Shown piece after piece: positions 1 through 10,230 of a stretch of DNA of 64,000 nucleotides (position 1 is the stretch's first letter; each line of letters starts with the position of its first letter). Source of the DNA: Pythium myriotylum (taxonomy: Eukaryota; Oomycota; Peronosporomycetes; Pythiales; Pythiaceae); assembly GCA_023091665.1 (NCBI GenBank), contig JALJCQ010000013.1, positions 372,001 to 436,000 of the forward strand, written 5' to 3'. Position numbers and translations under genes: made by a program. The notes beneath the pieces were generated by a model. The model made no database searches and was not told the DNA's origin. It saw nothing but the letters and a program-made list of their open reading frames with translations.

Positions 1-558
1 TGGTCGGCGTCTGACCGCCAGTCCACCTGGACCACGCCCGTGTACTCCCCAATGAACTCGCCGTTTGCGATCGCCGCGGTCGCAAAGAGCCCGAGTGCAT
101 TGCGCTCGACACTCTCCAACGACTCGACGTGGCCGATCGCGACGCTGGGCGAGACCGCGTTCCCTTCGCGGTGATCTTTCCGCGAGAGCACGTCAAAGCC
201 GCCCGTCTTGTGGTCGCTGTACCCCCAGAAGGCGTAGTTCCGCAGCACGTGCGAGCGCTGGAACACGAGTCGGCTCGCGTACGTGCACTGCATGAGCTCT
301 TCTGCGCGCTCGATGCTGCAACCACCGAGCCACTGAGTATGGAGTCAAGCCTCAGTTCCGGTCCTCCAGGTCTCTCTCTCACCTGATCTTCTGGAGCTGT
401 CCGCGCCGACAAAGATATGAGACCGACTGCTGTTCGCCCCACTCGTCGGCCTCGCAGTCGCCGGCGCCGTGCGCGAGTCGCGCGACCGCCGCAGCCGCGT
501 CGAAGCGGAAGCACGCGTCGCGGTCCAAGCACCGGAAGCCCGCGCACTTGGTCGCCAT
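1..558 (-). CDS. SET-domain protein, N-terminal part (runs off the window)
   Basis: Two exons on the minus strand, 558-383 and 315-1, separated by a 67-nt intron with GTGAGA donor and TGCAG acceptor. The phase carries cleanly across (AG|C). The first about 58 residues are Cys-rich (MATKCAGFRCLDRDACFRFD) and I do not recognise them as a named domain. Exon 2 runs into GLFATAAIANGEFIGEYTGV, the typical opening of a SET domain (G-hydrophobic-F/Y-A, then E-Y-x-G). SET proteins are usually lysine methyltransferases. The SAM-binding and catalytic motifs (NHxC, GEELxxxY) lie beyond position 1, so activity cannot be judged. The start ATG is the only one in frame. Alternative: a SET-fold protein without methyltransferase activity. 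Confidence 0.72.
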
Positions 559-964
559 TGGCCTGGGGGTTTAACAATTGATGCCCATCACGGTCCATGT
601 CGGTTGGCCGAGAAGGGGGGGATCTGCGAGGTCGCAAATTTGTGACTGACTGACTCCAAACTGGAGACAAGACGGACACAGAAGTACTGGTACTACCGGT
701 TCGGAAGTAGAAGTGTCTTGGCGTTTGTATGAGAAGCTACCGGTTCATTTGGTACTTCTGACGAACTCTACAACATCAACCAAGGCAAACATCTTCTAGA
801 CTGGACGCAGCTATCCTTCGAAGTTGAACTCCGAGTTTCTTCTTGTTGCAGTGTTCGCATTCGAACGCTAGGGTCGGTGTCTTCCCAAACGGGGCATGTT
901 GGAAATCTCAAAGGGGCTCCTTTAAACGAGGAGGGCGTGGACTGACTTATATTTACCCGCAATG

Positions 965-2098
965 CTACGTGATAACCTCGGCGAGAATGTCGTCCATGAT
1001 GGACTCGTCGGAATCGTCGATCCGTAGATTCCGTCGGTCCGACATTGGCCGCTTGGGAGTTGGTGCCGTGGCGCGGCGTTCCTCGGTGACTTTGACCTCT
1101 GGAGCTCGACTTCGCTCGGCAGGCGCCGTGAAGTAGTCGAACGAGCCCGTGGAACTGCGTCCGATGGACTCTGACGATGCAGAGTGGTCCATTTTCGAGG
1201 TTGCCCATCGAGTGGACGTGCTGTCTATGTTGCGTGAATTGTTACTCTGAGTCTGGTCAGAAGGCAGATTTAGCGTGCGGTAGCAGTATTTAATGCTCAG
1301 CAAGAGACGACGTACCTTGGAGCTCGGATCGGATCGGTTTGATGGCGATTTCGGAGGAGATCTTCGACTTGCGTCTCGTACTTCCTTGATAAACGACCGC
1401 CGAGATGAACCTGAGACAGGTTTTCTCCAGTTATCGAATGTCGACCCGAAGAACTTGCTCGGTGACGAACCTGGGCTGGGCTGTGTCGGCTTCCACTTGA
1501 TCGGCGACGCCTGCTGAGACTGCAAGCTTAGATGCGGCTCATCCGTGTCTTTCACAGTGTACTCGGCGAGTGCGTAGGCATCTTTGATCTCCTCAAAGTA
1601 TTCTTTGCTTGTCTCGGGCTCCTTTTGGATGGGCAGTGGGCACTTCGGCACTTTGACCTCGTTCAGCTTGACTGGCGACGGTGTCGGCGTCGGTGCTGGC
1701 GTAGCTGCTTTACTGTCACTAGAGTTCTTGCGCTTTTTCGTCTTTTTCCTGGTCCCTTTCCTCTTCTTCTTGCTTGTACCATCGTCCGAATCTTCGCTTG
1801 AGGAGAACTGGAGCTCGAGCGAAGGAGTCGCGCGCGCCAAATGCTCGAGCTGCTGGCTCTTGCGGAGCTCGACCCTGCCTTCCAGAATCTCCTGGACTTT
1901 GCTCACTTTAGCAGCAGCGCCGCTAGCATCAGTGACGGCGACGACGTCGCCTTCACTGGACTTGGCGTCGTCGCGCGTCGCGACCTCGTCGACGTACTCG
2001 TTCTTCGCGTCCATGGCCACGATGAGCGTCTGGAAGGTGCCGCGGCGGCTCGGCGGCGAGGTCGCGGAGGGTTTGGTCTTGGAGCCTCTCGCGCCCAT
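965..2098 (-). CDS. unknown charged protein with possible N-myristoylation start
   Basis: Open for about 377 codons from the ATG at 2098. The protein starts MGARGSK, a Gly-2/Ser-6/basic pattern that could be myristoylated. It has a Lys-rich stretch (SKKKRKGTRKKTKKRKN, roughly residues 125-145), then Ser/Pro-rich low-complexity sequence and an acidic tail (RIDDSDESIMDDILAEVIT). No enzymatic domain is recognised. A probable in-frame intron starts at 1315 (AAG|GTACGT); ends 63 or 69 nt later both keep the frame, so the true protein may lack about 21-23 residues. It faces the transporter gene at 2430 across about 330 bp of divergent promoter space. The basic patch could be a nuclear or membrane-binding signal; this is inference. 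Confidence 0.6.
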   Translation of the reverse strand: MGARGSKTKPSATSPPSRRGTFQTLIVAMDAKNEYVDEVATRDDAKSSEGDVVAVTDASGAAAKVSKVQEILEGRVELRKSQQLEHLARATPSLELQFSSSEDSDDGTSKKKRKGTRKKTKKRKNSSDSKAATPAPTPTPSPVKLNEVKVPKCPLPIQKEPETSKEYFEEIKDAYALAEYTVKDTDEPHLSLQSQQASPIKWKPTQPSPGSSPSKFFGSTFDNWRKPVSGSSRRSFIKEVRDASRRSPPKSPSNRSDPSSKVRRLLLSIKYCYRTLNLPSDQTQSNNSRNIDSTSTRWATSKMDHSASSESIGRSSTGSFDYFTAPAERSRAPEVKVTEERRATAPTPKRPMSDRRNLRIDDSDESIMDDILAEVIT

Positions 2099-2429
2099 CG
2101 CCACGGGCGCTCACTCGGCCATCCACGCCCGGCGCAGCGCGAAGTATCCGCAGCTCCAAACCTTATCCATATTGCCCAAGGACTGACTATTTCGGTTTGA
2201 TGAGACCTTGCTGGATTGGTCAAAATACTCTATCAGTATTTTATCCAATGTAATCAGCTAATTCCATAATTTTGACCAATCATACTTGATGAAGCGGCTC
2301 GTTTCTCGCAGGGTCTCCCCCATCAAGCGGTCACCAAGCGGGACAGTCTCGGATCGAGCGACGACGGCAGAGAAGCCGTCGCGGCGCCACGTCGGCCCCC
2401 CTTTCTCGCTCTCGTGGAGGTCGCTCGCC

Positions 2430-3726
2430 ATGGCCAAGACGCATCGGCTCGCGCTGCCGCACCTGAGCAATGACTACAAGGTCGCCGTGTGCATCGTCGG
2501 TACGTGAATTCCGCGGGAGCCAGTCGCGACCTGGTCACAAGCGAGCTCCTCACCAGCTTACTCACGCCTCGTGTCTCGTCACAGCCTGGTATTTGCTGAG
2601 CCTCGTGACGCTGTGGACGAACCGCTACGTCGTGGCCGAGCTCAAGGTCGACTCGAATGTGCTCTCGCTCGCGCAGCTGGGCATGTCCGTGGTCTGCGGA
2701 CTCATCTCGGAGGTCTACTTGGTCGGATGGGTCGTCTGCCTCGGCGGACTCACCAAGGTGCTCCACGAAGGACTCAAAGACATGGTCATCCTCGGTGGCG
2801 TGCGGATCTTGACCGTGCTGCTGGGACTCACGGCGCTCAAGTATATCGCCGTCTCGTTCACGCGTGCGTTGGACAACGGATCGCCGGACGCCAATAGTGA
2901 TGCTGACGCTTGCTTTTTTTTTCTTTTCGTGTGGTCATTGTAGAAACGATCAAGTCGTCGGCGCCGTTTTTCACCGTCGTGCTGACGTACTTCCTGCTGG
3001 GCCAGCGCACGGGCTGGCGCGTCAACATCTCGCTGCTGCCGATCGTCACCGGCCTTGTGTTTTGCAGTTTGTCCGACAGCTCGTTCCATATCATCGGGTT
3101 CATTGCTGCACTTGGATCCAACTGCGTCGACTGCATCCAGAATGTCCTCACCAAGAAGCTCCTCAACAAGGCCTACACGTACGTCTTGCGATGTCTCGAC
3201 GGATCACACATCTCCGGATGCTAATGCTCTTCTGCGCAGCGTCTCGCAGCTCCAGCTGTACACGAGTATCATCGCCGTTGGCATGCAGCTCACGTTCATC
3301 TTGTACAACTGGATCTCTTCTCCTCGTCACACGGTCGTGCCGGCCAAGGGCTCCGATCGATCGCCGCTCTACCTCTTCGTGCTGCTCGTGCTCGATGGGC
3401 TGGGCTTTTACTTCCAGAGCGCATTCGCGTACGTGCTCATGAGCCTCGTGTCGCCCGTGACTCACAGCGTGGCCAACTGCGTCAAGCGTGCGCTGCTCAT
3501 CACGCTCTCGATCTACCACTTCGGCGACGTCGTGACGCCGCTCAACTGGTCGGGCATGGTGCTCGTCATCGTTGGCGTCTACATTTTCAACACGGCCTCG
3601 CGGATAGAGCGCATGGCCGAGAAGGCGGCGCCGGCCGTCGTGCCCGCCGAGCCGCGCCCGTCGGTCGAGAAACGCACGATCGCGTCGCTCTCGGAGATCG
3701 TCGTCGACGCTCGCAAGCAAGGGTGA
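2430..3726 (+). CDS. SLC35E / triose-phosphate translocator family transporter
   Basis: Four exons: 2430-2499, 2585-2863, 2944-3178, 3240-3726 (356 residues). All introns are GT-AG and phases agree. The protein is almost entirely hydrophobic helices, as expected for the ten-TM drug/metabolite transporter superfamily. Family landmarks are the TLWTNRYVV start of helix 1, the segment TIKSSAPFFTVVLTY, and GSNCVDCIQNVLTKKLL in the second half. The C-terminal helix LNWSGMVLVIVGVYIFNTAS is followed by a short polar tail ending in residues 330-356. Members of SLC35E exchange phosphorylated sugars or nucleotide sugars, in Golgi/ER or plastid-type membranes; the substrate here cannot be read from sequence. 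Confidence in family is high, in substrate none. Confidence 0.9.
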
Positions 3727-4014
3727 AGCCATGTTCCGCCGTGCATCGAGATTGTATCATATGTTTTAGGATTGGACGAAATACAGAATAATGACTTTCT
3801 TCTACCCAATCTATGGTTTTCAAACCAGTCCAGTCAGCGTTTATTGGCGAAAAAGTCGGATTCGTAAACATCCTCACTGGCCCCTTGTATACTTGTATAC
3901 CCCCCCCCCCCTCGCCGAAACCCGGGTCATATCAATCGGACCCGCCAACCCGGGGCACTACTGAGGAGTTCTTTTCCCCCACACCGCGACAGCGAGCAGT
4001 TCTCGGAGGAAACC

Positions 4015-4853
4015 ATGGCGGGCGCGACCGACTATGCGCGCGAGCTTCTGCGACGACAGTTCATGGGTACGTGCTCTCTCTCCGGCGCGGGCCTCTCGCG
4101 CGTGTTCTCTGCATTGCGCGCTGCAATTTGAGGGCTCGACGGCCTTCTAGAACGCCCTGGAGCCGTCGGAATCGCTAACGGATGATGCGGCGTTCGGTCG
4201 CTCGGGGGATGATGCAGAGATGAGCAAGAACCCACCAGAGGGCGTCTCCGTGGGCCTCGGCGACGACGAGAACATCTTCCACTGGGAGATCATGCTCGTG
4301 GGCCCGCCGGACACGCTGTACGAAGGCGCGTTCTTCAAGGCCACGCTCGAGTTCCCGCCCAACTTCCCCAACATGCCACCGAAGATGACCTTCAAGTCGG
4401 AGATGTGGCATCCAAATGGTACGAGTGGACGTGCCTATGAGCATGTGTGTGGGTGATTGCGCTTGAGAGGGGTGAACTGACGTGTGCGCTCGTGGTGGTC
4501 GTAGTCTACCCGAACGGCGTCGTGTGCATTTCGATTCTGCACCCGCCCGGAGAGGACCGACTGAACCAGCAGGAGACGGCCGACGAGCGATGGCGGCCGA
4601 TCCTCGGCGTGGAGGCCATCCTGGTCTCGGTGATCTCGATGCTCTCGGACCCGAACGACGACTCGCCGGCCAACATCGACGCTGCGGTACGCACGCGACT
4701 CGCTGGACGCTGTCGCATGTGACGTGTGGACGTCTAACCGAACGCCTGCTCTTGCGCCAATTCCTTCTGCTGCAGGTCGAGTGGAGAAATGACAAGGACG
4801 CGTTCAAGAAGCGCTGCCGCCGCATCGTGCGCAAGTCCCAGGAGGACTTTTAG
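4015..4853 (+). CDS. ubiquitin-conjugating enzyme E2, UBE2G/Ubc7 type
   Basis: Four exons: 4015-4066, 4218-4418, 4505-4686, 4776-4853, giving 170 residues, the normal length for this E2 class. Phases match at every junction. The start [20 protein letters not shown] is the alpha-1 helix. [15 protein letters not shown] carries the catalytic Cys at about residue 92, preceded by the HPN oxyanion-hole motif. The insert [15 protein letters not shown] just after the active site is the acidic loop diagnostic of Ubc7/UBE2G. Such E2s build Lys48-linked ubiquitin chains, mainly in ER-associated degradation. The short first exon and the 151-nt intron 1 mean single-ORF callers will lose the N-terminal helix. 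Confidence 0.95.
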
Positions 4854-5080
4854 GCGTTTGCTTCTCGTGCGACTAGCGTAGAACCGCCGAGGGCTCGTCC
4901 GCTGCTCCGGCCACTCCCTGCACGTTTTTTTCTTTCTCTCACTCTTTCTCTCTCGCCATTGCACGTCCAATATAAACGCCTGCACGTTTCTGGTTCCTCA
5001 TTATCTCCTGACGTCGTTTTGCTCCCATGTCGATGAGTCAGCAACTCGAACGTTCGATGTGTACTGACTTAGCGCAATAT

Positions 5081-5165
5081 ACCGGTTTCCACTTCCACCA
5101 GTGGATTGGCTTGAAGTAGTACCGGTTGAAGAACCGGTTGGTAGAGTACCGGTATCTGAACCGGT
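5081..5165. promoter_or_regulatory. cluster of five ACCGGT palindromes upstream of the phosphoglycerate mutase gene
   Basis: Exact ACCGGT hexamers at 5081, 5121, 5133, 5148 and 5160, five in 85 bp, about 120-200 bp before the ATG at 5288. Two more occur at 695 and 739. A palindromic hexamer repeated this densely is a reasonable candidate binding site, but no factor is known to me. The stretch between this cluster and the ATG is C/T-rich (CCTCTTCCTCCTCTCG and following), common just before oomycete start codons. Confidence 0.35.
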
Positions 5166-5287
5166 CACCGTAGCTCCTCACGGCCTGTTTGCGTCGCATC
5201 CTCCAAGCAGAAAAACCGGATCCACACACTTCGCGACTCGCCTCCAAGCAGCCCCCTCTTCCTCCTCTCGCTCTCTCTCTCTTTGCA

Positions 5288-6142
5288 ATGGTGCTCGCTC
5301 TCCGTCGCTCGCTGGCCACGCCGCTCTCGCGCCCGGCGGCGCTGCTCCACGCGCAGCGCAAGGCGCTCAAGCACACGCACACGCTCGTGCTCATCCGCCA
5401 CGGCGAGAGCGAGTGGAACAAGCAGAACCGCTTCACGGGCTGGTACGACGTGCAGCTCTCGGACAAGGGCAACAAGGAGGCCGCGGCCGCCGGCGCGCTG
5501 CTCAAGCAGGAAGGCTTCACGTTCGACGTGGCCTACACGTCGTACCTCAAGCGCGCGATCCGCACGTGCTGGCACGTGCTCGAGCAGACCGACCTCATGT
5601 GGATCCCCGTGAACAAGACCTGGCGCCTCAACGAGCGCCACTACGGCGCGCTCACGGGGCTCGACAAGAAGGAGACCGTGGACAAGCACGGAAAGGAGCA
5701 GGTGCTCATCTGGCGCCGCAGCTACGACATCCCGCCGCCGGCGCTTGACGAGTCGAGCGAGCACTACCCAGGCAACGACGTGCGCTACGCCGGGCTCGAC
5801 AAGAAGGACCTCCCGGTCGGCGAGTCGCTCGAGCTCACGGCCAAGCGCGTCATGCCCGAATGGGAGGCCAACATCGTGCCGAGCATCAAGGCTGGCAAGA
5901 ACGTGCTCATCGCGGCCCACGGCAACAGCCTGCGTGCGCTTGTCAAGGAGCTCGACAACATCTCGGAGAGTGAGATCACCGAGCTCAACATTCCCACGGG
6001 CGTGCCGCTCGTCTACCACCTGGACGAGAACCTCAAGCCGATCCCGCACCCGGACGCCATCGCGCCGCTCAAGGGCCGCTACCTGGGCAACCAGGCCGAG
6101 ATCCGCGAGCGCATCCTCGGTGTCAAGAACCAGACCAAGTAG
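5288..6142 (+). CDS. 2,3-bisphosphoglycerate-dependent phosphoglycerate mutase, probably mitochondrial
   Basis: A single exon of 284 residues. [12 protein letters not shown] holds the phospho-accepting His (about residue 38). The second active-site His is in [34 protein letters not shown] and [13 protein letters not shown] are the usual substrate-contact segments. The enzyme interconverts 3- and 2-phosphoglycerate in glycolysis. The ATG at 5288 is preferred over upstream in-frame codons because it begins a 30-residue Arg/Ala/Leu-rich, acid-free leader ([20 protein letters not shown]) typical of a mitochondrial targeting peptide. Stramenopiles are known to have mitochondrial copies of lower-glycolysis enzymes, so that location fits, though it is inferred. 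Confidence 0.93.
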   Translation: MVLALRRSLATPLSRPAALLHAQRKALKHTHTLVLIRHGESEWNKQNRFTGWYDVQLSDKGNKEAAAAGALLKQEGFTFDVAYTSYLKRAIRTCWHVLEQTDLMWIPVNKTWRLNERHYGALTGLDKKETVDKHGKEQVLIWRRSYDIPPPALDESSEHYPGNDVRYAGLDKKDLPVGESLELTAKRVMPEWEANIVPSIKAGKNVLIAAHGNSLRALVKELDNISESEITELNIPTGVPLVYHLDENLKPIPHPDAIAPLKGRYLGNQAEIRERILGVKNQTK

Positions 6143-6898
6143 ACCTACTTGAAGATACAAGAGTCCTGCATCGCCTGGATCGTCACAGGCTGTGCAGTGC
6201 GCATGAATGGATACCGTCAGCACGGTGACGGTGGCTCACGGATAATATAGCGTACGAACCTTTTGTGTGCACTCTTTGTAGACGCGAATGGCAATTTAGC
6301 GATTGAATGTGTTCACCGACACGACGGGTCGGCGACTCGCCGAATACTCTGTTGAGTTGTGATGCATGGACGCCAGGGATATTCCATGACAGAGTTACAC
6401 GAGACAACTCCACGCTCGTGACCATGACTACCCCACGATCGTGTCCGCACTCCGCCTGCACCATCCTAGTGTATGCGTGCTGACCAATTCTCCAGTAGCC
6501 AGGCAGCTCGTCTGAGACCGTCTTCTTTCTGGCTGTCATCGAGCGTGATGGGCGTGGCCGATTGCGACGCTCGCGGAGCCCTACACCCACCATGTCCCAA
6601 GATCTATCGACAGCCGTAAAACCATCGTCCACGCTCCGCAAAAAGGAGCCCCACAACGCTCTAGAGTTCACATCACGTGCGAGCTCGGGAAGAGCAAGCC
6701 GAAATCTGCGACGTGTGCAGCTTCAAAGTGCCCTCTGTTGCCTCTACTGCTCCTCTCCTCTCAATTCCGAAATGAGGTTTTTCTTCTCTCTTTTCCAAAA
6801 CCTCACCATCTTCCCTTCTTCCGCTGCAATCAATATCCAAGAGCCAAGGGCGTCACTAGGGACCTCTCCTCCCCCCTCTGCGGCTTCTCTCGGCGACC
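6143..6898. other. intergenic region, no gene seen
   Basis: About 750 bp between phosphoglycerate mutase and VPS11. Open frames here (for example on the minus strand, 6183-6671) have no domain-like content and no supporting splice structure. The last 150 bp is C/T-rich and probably includes the VPS11 promoter and 5' UTR. Confidence 0.6.
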
Positions 6899-9800
6899 AT
6901 GGCGCAGTGGCGGCGCTTCGCGTTCTTCGACAAAGAAGTGCTCAAGGACGCCGGCGGGCTATGGATGAAAGTACGGTCTCTGTACGCGTCCTGCGGCGCG
7001 AGAACGAGCGCAAAATGACCCCCTCGTTTCCCTTTCTTGTGGTGCAGGGCGTCGACATCACGGCCATGAGCGCCAACCGCGGCATGATCTGCGTGGGCGA
7101 CGCCGACGGTTTCGTGCATCTGGCCAACCGCACGCTCGAGGCGCGCAAGTTCCGCGCGCACGAGCACTTTGTCTCGCACATTGTCATGGTAAAACGGCCC
7201 CCTTCGTTTCCCTTGGAGGGGAAAAGGAAACGCCCATGGTGCTCACTGTGTGTGGTGTTTGACTCGTGTGTGTAGATGAAGCGCAGCAACGTGCTCGTGA
7301 CGATCGGCGACGGCATCGACCCGCGCAGTGACGAGCTGCGAGCGCAGTCGCGCGCGACGGCCGAGGCCGCGCGAGGCGCTGGCAGCGAGGACGTCTACGC
7401 GACCAAGACGGACGCCGGCAAGAGCACGGCGATCGTGCGCATTTGGCGCACGGACCAGCAGGACCGCGACGGCGCGCCCAAGCTGCTGCAGCAGATGCCT
7501 GTCTTTGCCAAAAAGTACCCGGAGGAAGCTGTCACGGCTTTTGCAGTGAGCGACGATATCGGCCAGTTTGCGGTCGGGTTGCGCAACGGCGCGGTGATCT
7601 TGTTCAAGATCAACCTCAAGAAGAAGTACGACCACCCGCCGCAGCTGCTGCAGCCGGCGGGCCAGTTCCCCGTCACGGGACTCGCGTTCACGAGCAAGCC
7701 CGTGACGGCCACGCTCGCGCACGTGTTTCTCTATGCGTCGACCCGTCGTGGGCTGACCTGTTACCACTGCTCCCATGACGACCAGGCGCTTGTGAAGGCC
7801 GCGGGTCAAGCTGGCATGCCGCCTCGCACGGTCGTGCTCGACGAACGCGGCGTCGACTTTAACTGCTCTTGCGTGAATGACGACGGCGAGATGGCCGTGG
7901 GACAGGTTGACGCCGTCTACTTTTACACAAATGAAGACCGCTCCGTGTGCTTTGGCTTTGAAGGCGAAAAGAAATACCTTCAGTTCTTCAAGCACTACCT
8001 GCTCGTCGCCCACGTTGACCCGCGTGGGCGACACCAGGTGAACGTGTACGACCTTCAGAACAAGTTTATCGCGTTCAACTGGTCGCTCACGCAGACTGCG
8101 AGTCGCGCGAATGCTCGCCGCCCGACCCTTCCGTCCAACAACCGGGCGCCTGGCGCGCGATTTGGGCTTGATGACATGGAGGAGATCCGCCACGTTGTGT
8201 GCGAGTTCGGCGCGATCTTTGTCGTCTCATCGGTCGGTTGCGTGTATCGTCTCACTGAGAAGGACACGACATCCAAGCTTGAAATCCTTTTCCGGAAGAA
8301 CCTGTACTCGATTGCTATCTCCCTTGCGTTCAGCTCCAACTACGATATTAACAGCATCATGGATATCTTCCGCATGTATGGCGACCACCTGTACGAGAAA
8401 GGAGACTTCGACGGCTCGTTACGCCAGTATGTTCGCACAATCGGTCACGTCGAACCGTCCTACGTCATTCGTCGGTTCTTGGATGCGCAGCGCATCCACA
8501 ATCTCACTGCCTACTTAGAGGCACTCCACGAGAAAGCCTTCGCAAACGCCGAACACACCACGCTGCTGCTCAACTGCTACACAAAGCTCAAGGACGTCAA
8601 GAAGCTGGACAGTTTCATCCAGTTGGATGAGTTAGTCGACAGCAGCAAGCTCAATGGGGAGAACAAGTCCATCGTTGCGAATGGTACACGCCCAAGCGAG
8701 GTTGAGAACTCCTCAAAGCCTGGTGGCGGAGGCATGAACTTCGATATCGAGACGGCCATTTCTGTGCTGTGGGAGAACTACCCACAGCATGCCCTCATTC
8801 TTGCGAAGAAGCATGAAGAGCACAGCTGGTACTTGAAGATCCAACTAGATCGTATCAGTTATGTTGAGTCGGAAGATTCGGTTGCATTGTCTGCACACGA
8901 GAAGGAGCGTGTTGCCGATGCGCTCGAGTACATCCAGCACCTGAGCTTCTCAGAGGCTGACGCCAACTTGCGCAAATACGGCCGCACTCTTGTGACTCAC
9001 TTGCCCGGCCCAACGACTGAGCTGCTCAAGCGCTTATGTACAGGCAAGTTCGTGCCCGGTGAACCACATTTGAAGTCGGACCCGGCGGATTTCCTCCATC
9101 TTTTCGTGTCGCACCGTGAGCAACTCCAAGAGTTCTTGCAGTACATTGTCGAGGTTGAGACCGTGACGAATCCGCTTATTGGTAACACTTTGTTGGAGAT
9201 GGTGCTTGATGATGGCAGCCAAGGTGCCGAAGTCAAGCTGACGGCGGAACAAGAAGAGGCGGTGATGGCCATTCTCGACAATCCACGTGTGCGCTTTGAC
9301 GAAGATCACGCGCTGATCCTGTTGCAGATGCGCGGCATGAAGAAAGGCAAACGGTATCTGTACAATAAGCTCCATTTGTACCACATGTTGGTGCAGTTCC
9401 ACATCGAGGAGAATGATGACCAGAGCATCATCGACGAAGTTCGCAAGCATGGTGAGAAGGATCCCAACCTTTGGTCGCTTGCGCTCAAGTACTTTGCGGA
9501 GCGAGGCCCGCTGCCGAAAGGTGTCAAAACGGGCGAGGAGTGGAAGGATCTAAAGCAGCTGCTCGCGTTGATCGATACAAACCCGGTTATTCCGCCGCTT
9601 CAGGTCGTGCAGGTCCTCAGTCAATCACGGGAACTGCCTGTGTCGGTAGTGAAGCAATACATCGTGAACCAACTTACGAGCGATGAGCACAAGATCGAAG
9701 AGGACGAAGAGAAAATTAAGACATACAAGGCTGACACCAAGAAAATGAAGGAAGAGATCGGCGAGTTAAACAGCAAGGCCGTCGTCTTCCAGGCAACGAA

Positions 9801-10116
9801 ATGCGAATTGTGCAACCACGACTTGGATCTCCCAGCTGTGCACTTCATGTGCAAGCACAGCTTCCACCTCAACTGTATTTCGGAGACAGAGCGAGAGTGC
9901 ATCACTTGCTCAATGGACCACCGCCACATTATGGGGCTGAAGACGCAGTTAGAACAAAAGGCTAGCAACCACGAGCAGTTCTACAACCAACTCGAGACCG
10001 CAGCTGACGGTTTCCAGACTATTGCAGAGTACTTTGGTAAGGGCATTTTCAAAACTGCGATCGCGTCAGAGGAAGACGATGTCGTATTCGACTCGCGCTT
10101 CAGCGCCGAGTTCTAG
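6899..10116 (+). CDS. VPS11: vacuolar protein sorting protein 11 (HOPS/CORVET core)
   Basis: Three exons, 6899-6970, 7048-7188 and 7276-10116, encode 1017 residues, close to other Vps11 proteins. The N-terminal MAQWRRFAFFDKEVLKD starts a beta-propeller (to about residue 370), followed by clathrin-repeat-like alpha-solenoid (for example DGSLRQYVRTIGHVEPSYVI) and a coiled coil (DEHKIEEDEEKIKTYKADTK). The C-terminal RING-H2 finger is at about 914-951, with CELCNHDLDLP, CKHSFHLNCI and CITC. Vps11 is a shared subunit of the HOPS and CORVET tethers and a likely E3 ligase component in endosome/vacuole fusion. The two tiny 5' exons are supported by GT-AG junctions and continuous family sequence (RRFAFFDKEVLKD ... 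VDITAMSANRGMICVGD). Confidence 0.95.
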
Positions 10117-10230
10117 AGGAACCAAGGAAGTACGTGTATGTTGTGGAAAACTTTCTGAATCCGATGTTGAAATAGCGCGAGTTTTCCCAAGGATTTCATA
10201 CGTCTATTGCTTTTGCAACAGGTCCATGGT

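Noticed and set aside
1532..2200. Overlapping plus-strand frames opposite the MGARGSK protein
   Set aside because: Composition is a mirror of the Lys/Ser-rich minus-strand gene; no domains.
5165..6223. 352-codon minus-strand frame
   Set aside because: Antisense of phosphoglycerate mutase, with repetitive Val/Arg/Leu composition and no domain.
7243..8193. 316-codon minus-strand frame
   Set aside because: Antisense shadow of VPS11.
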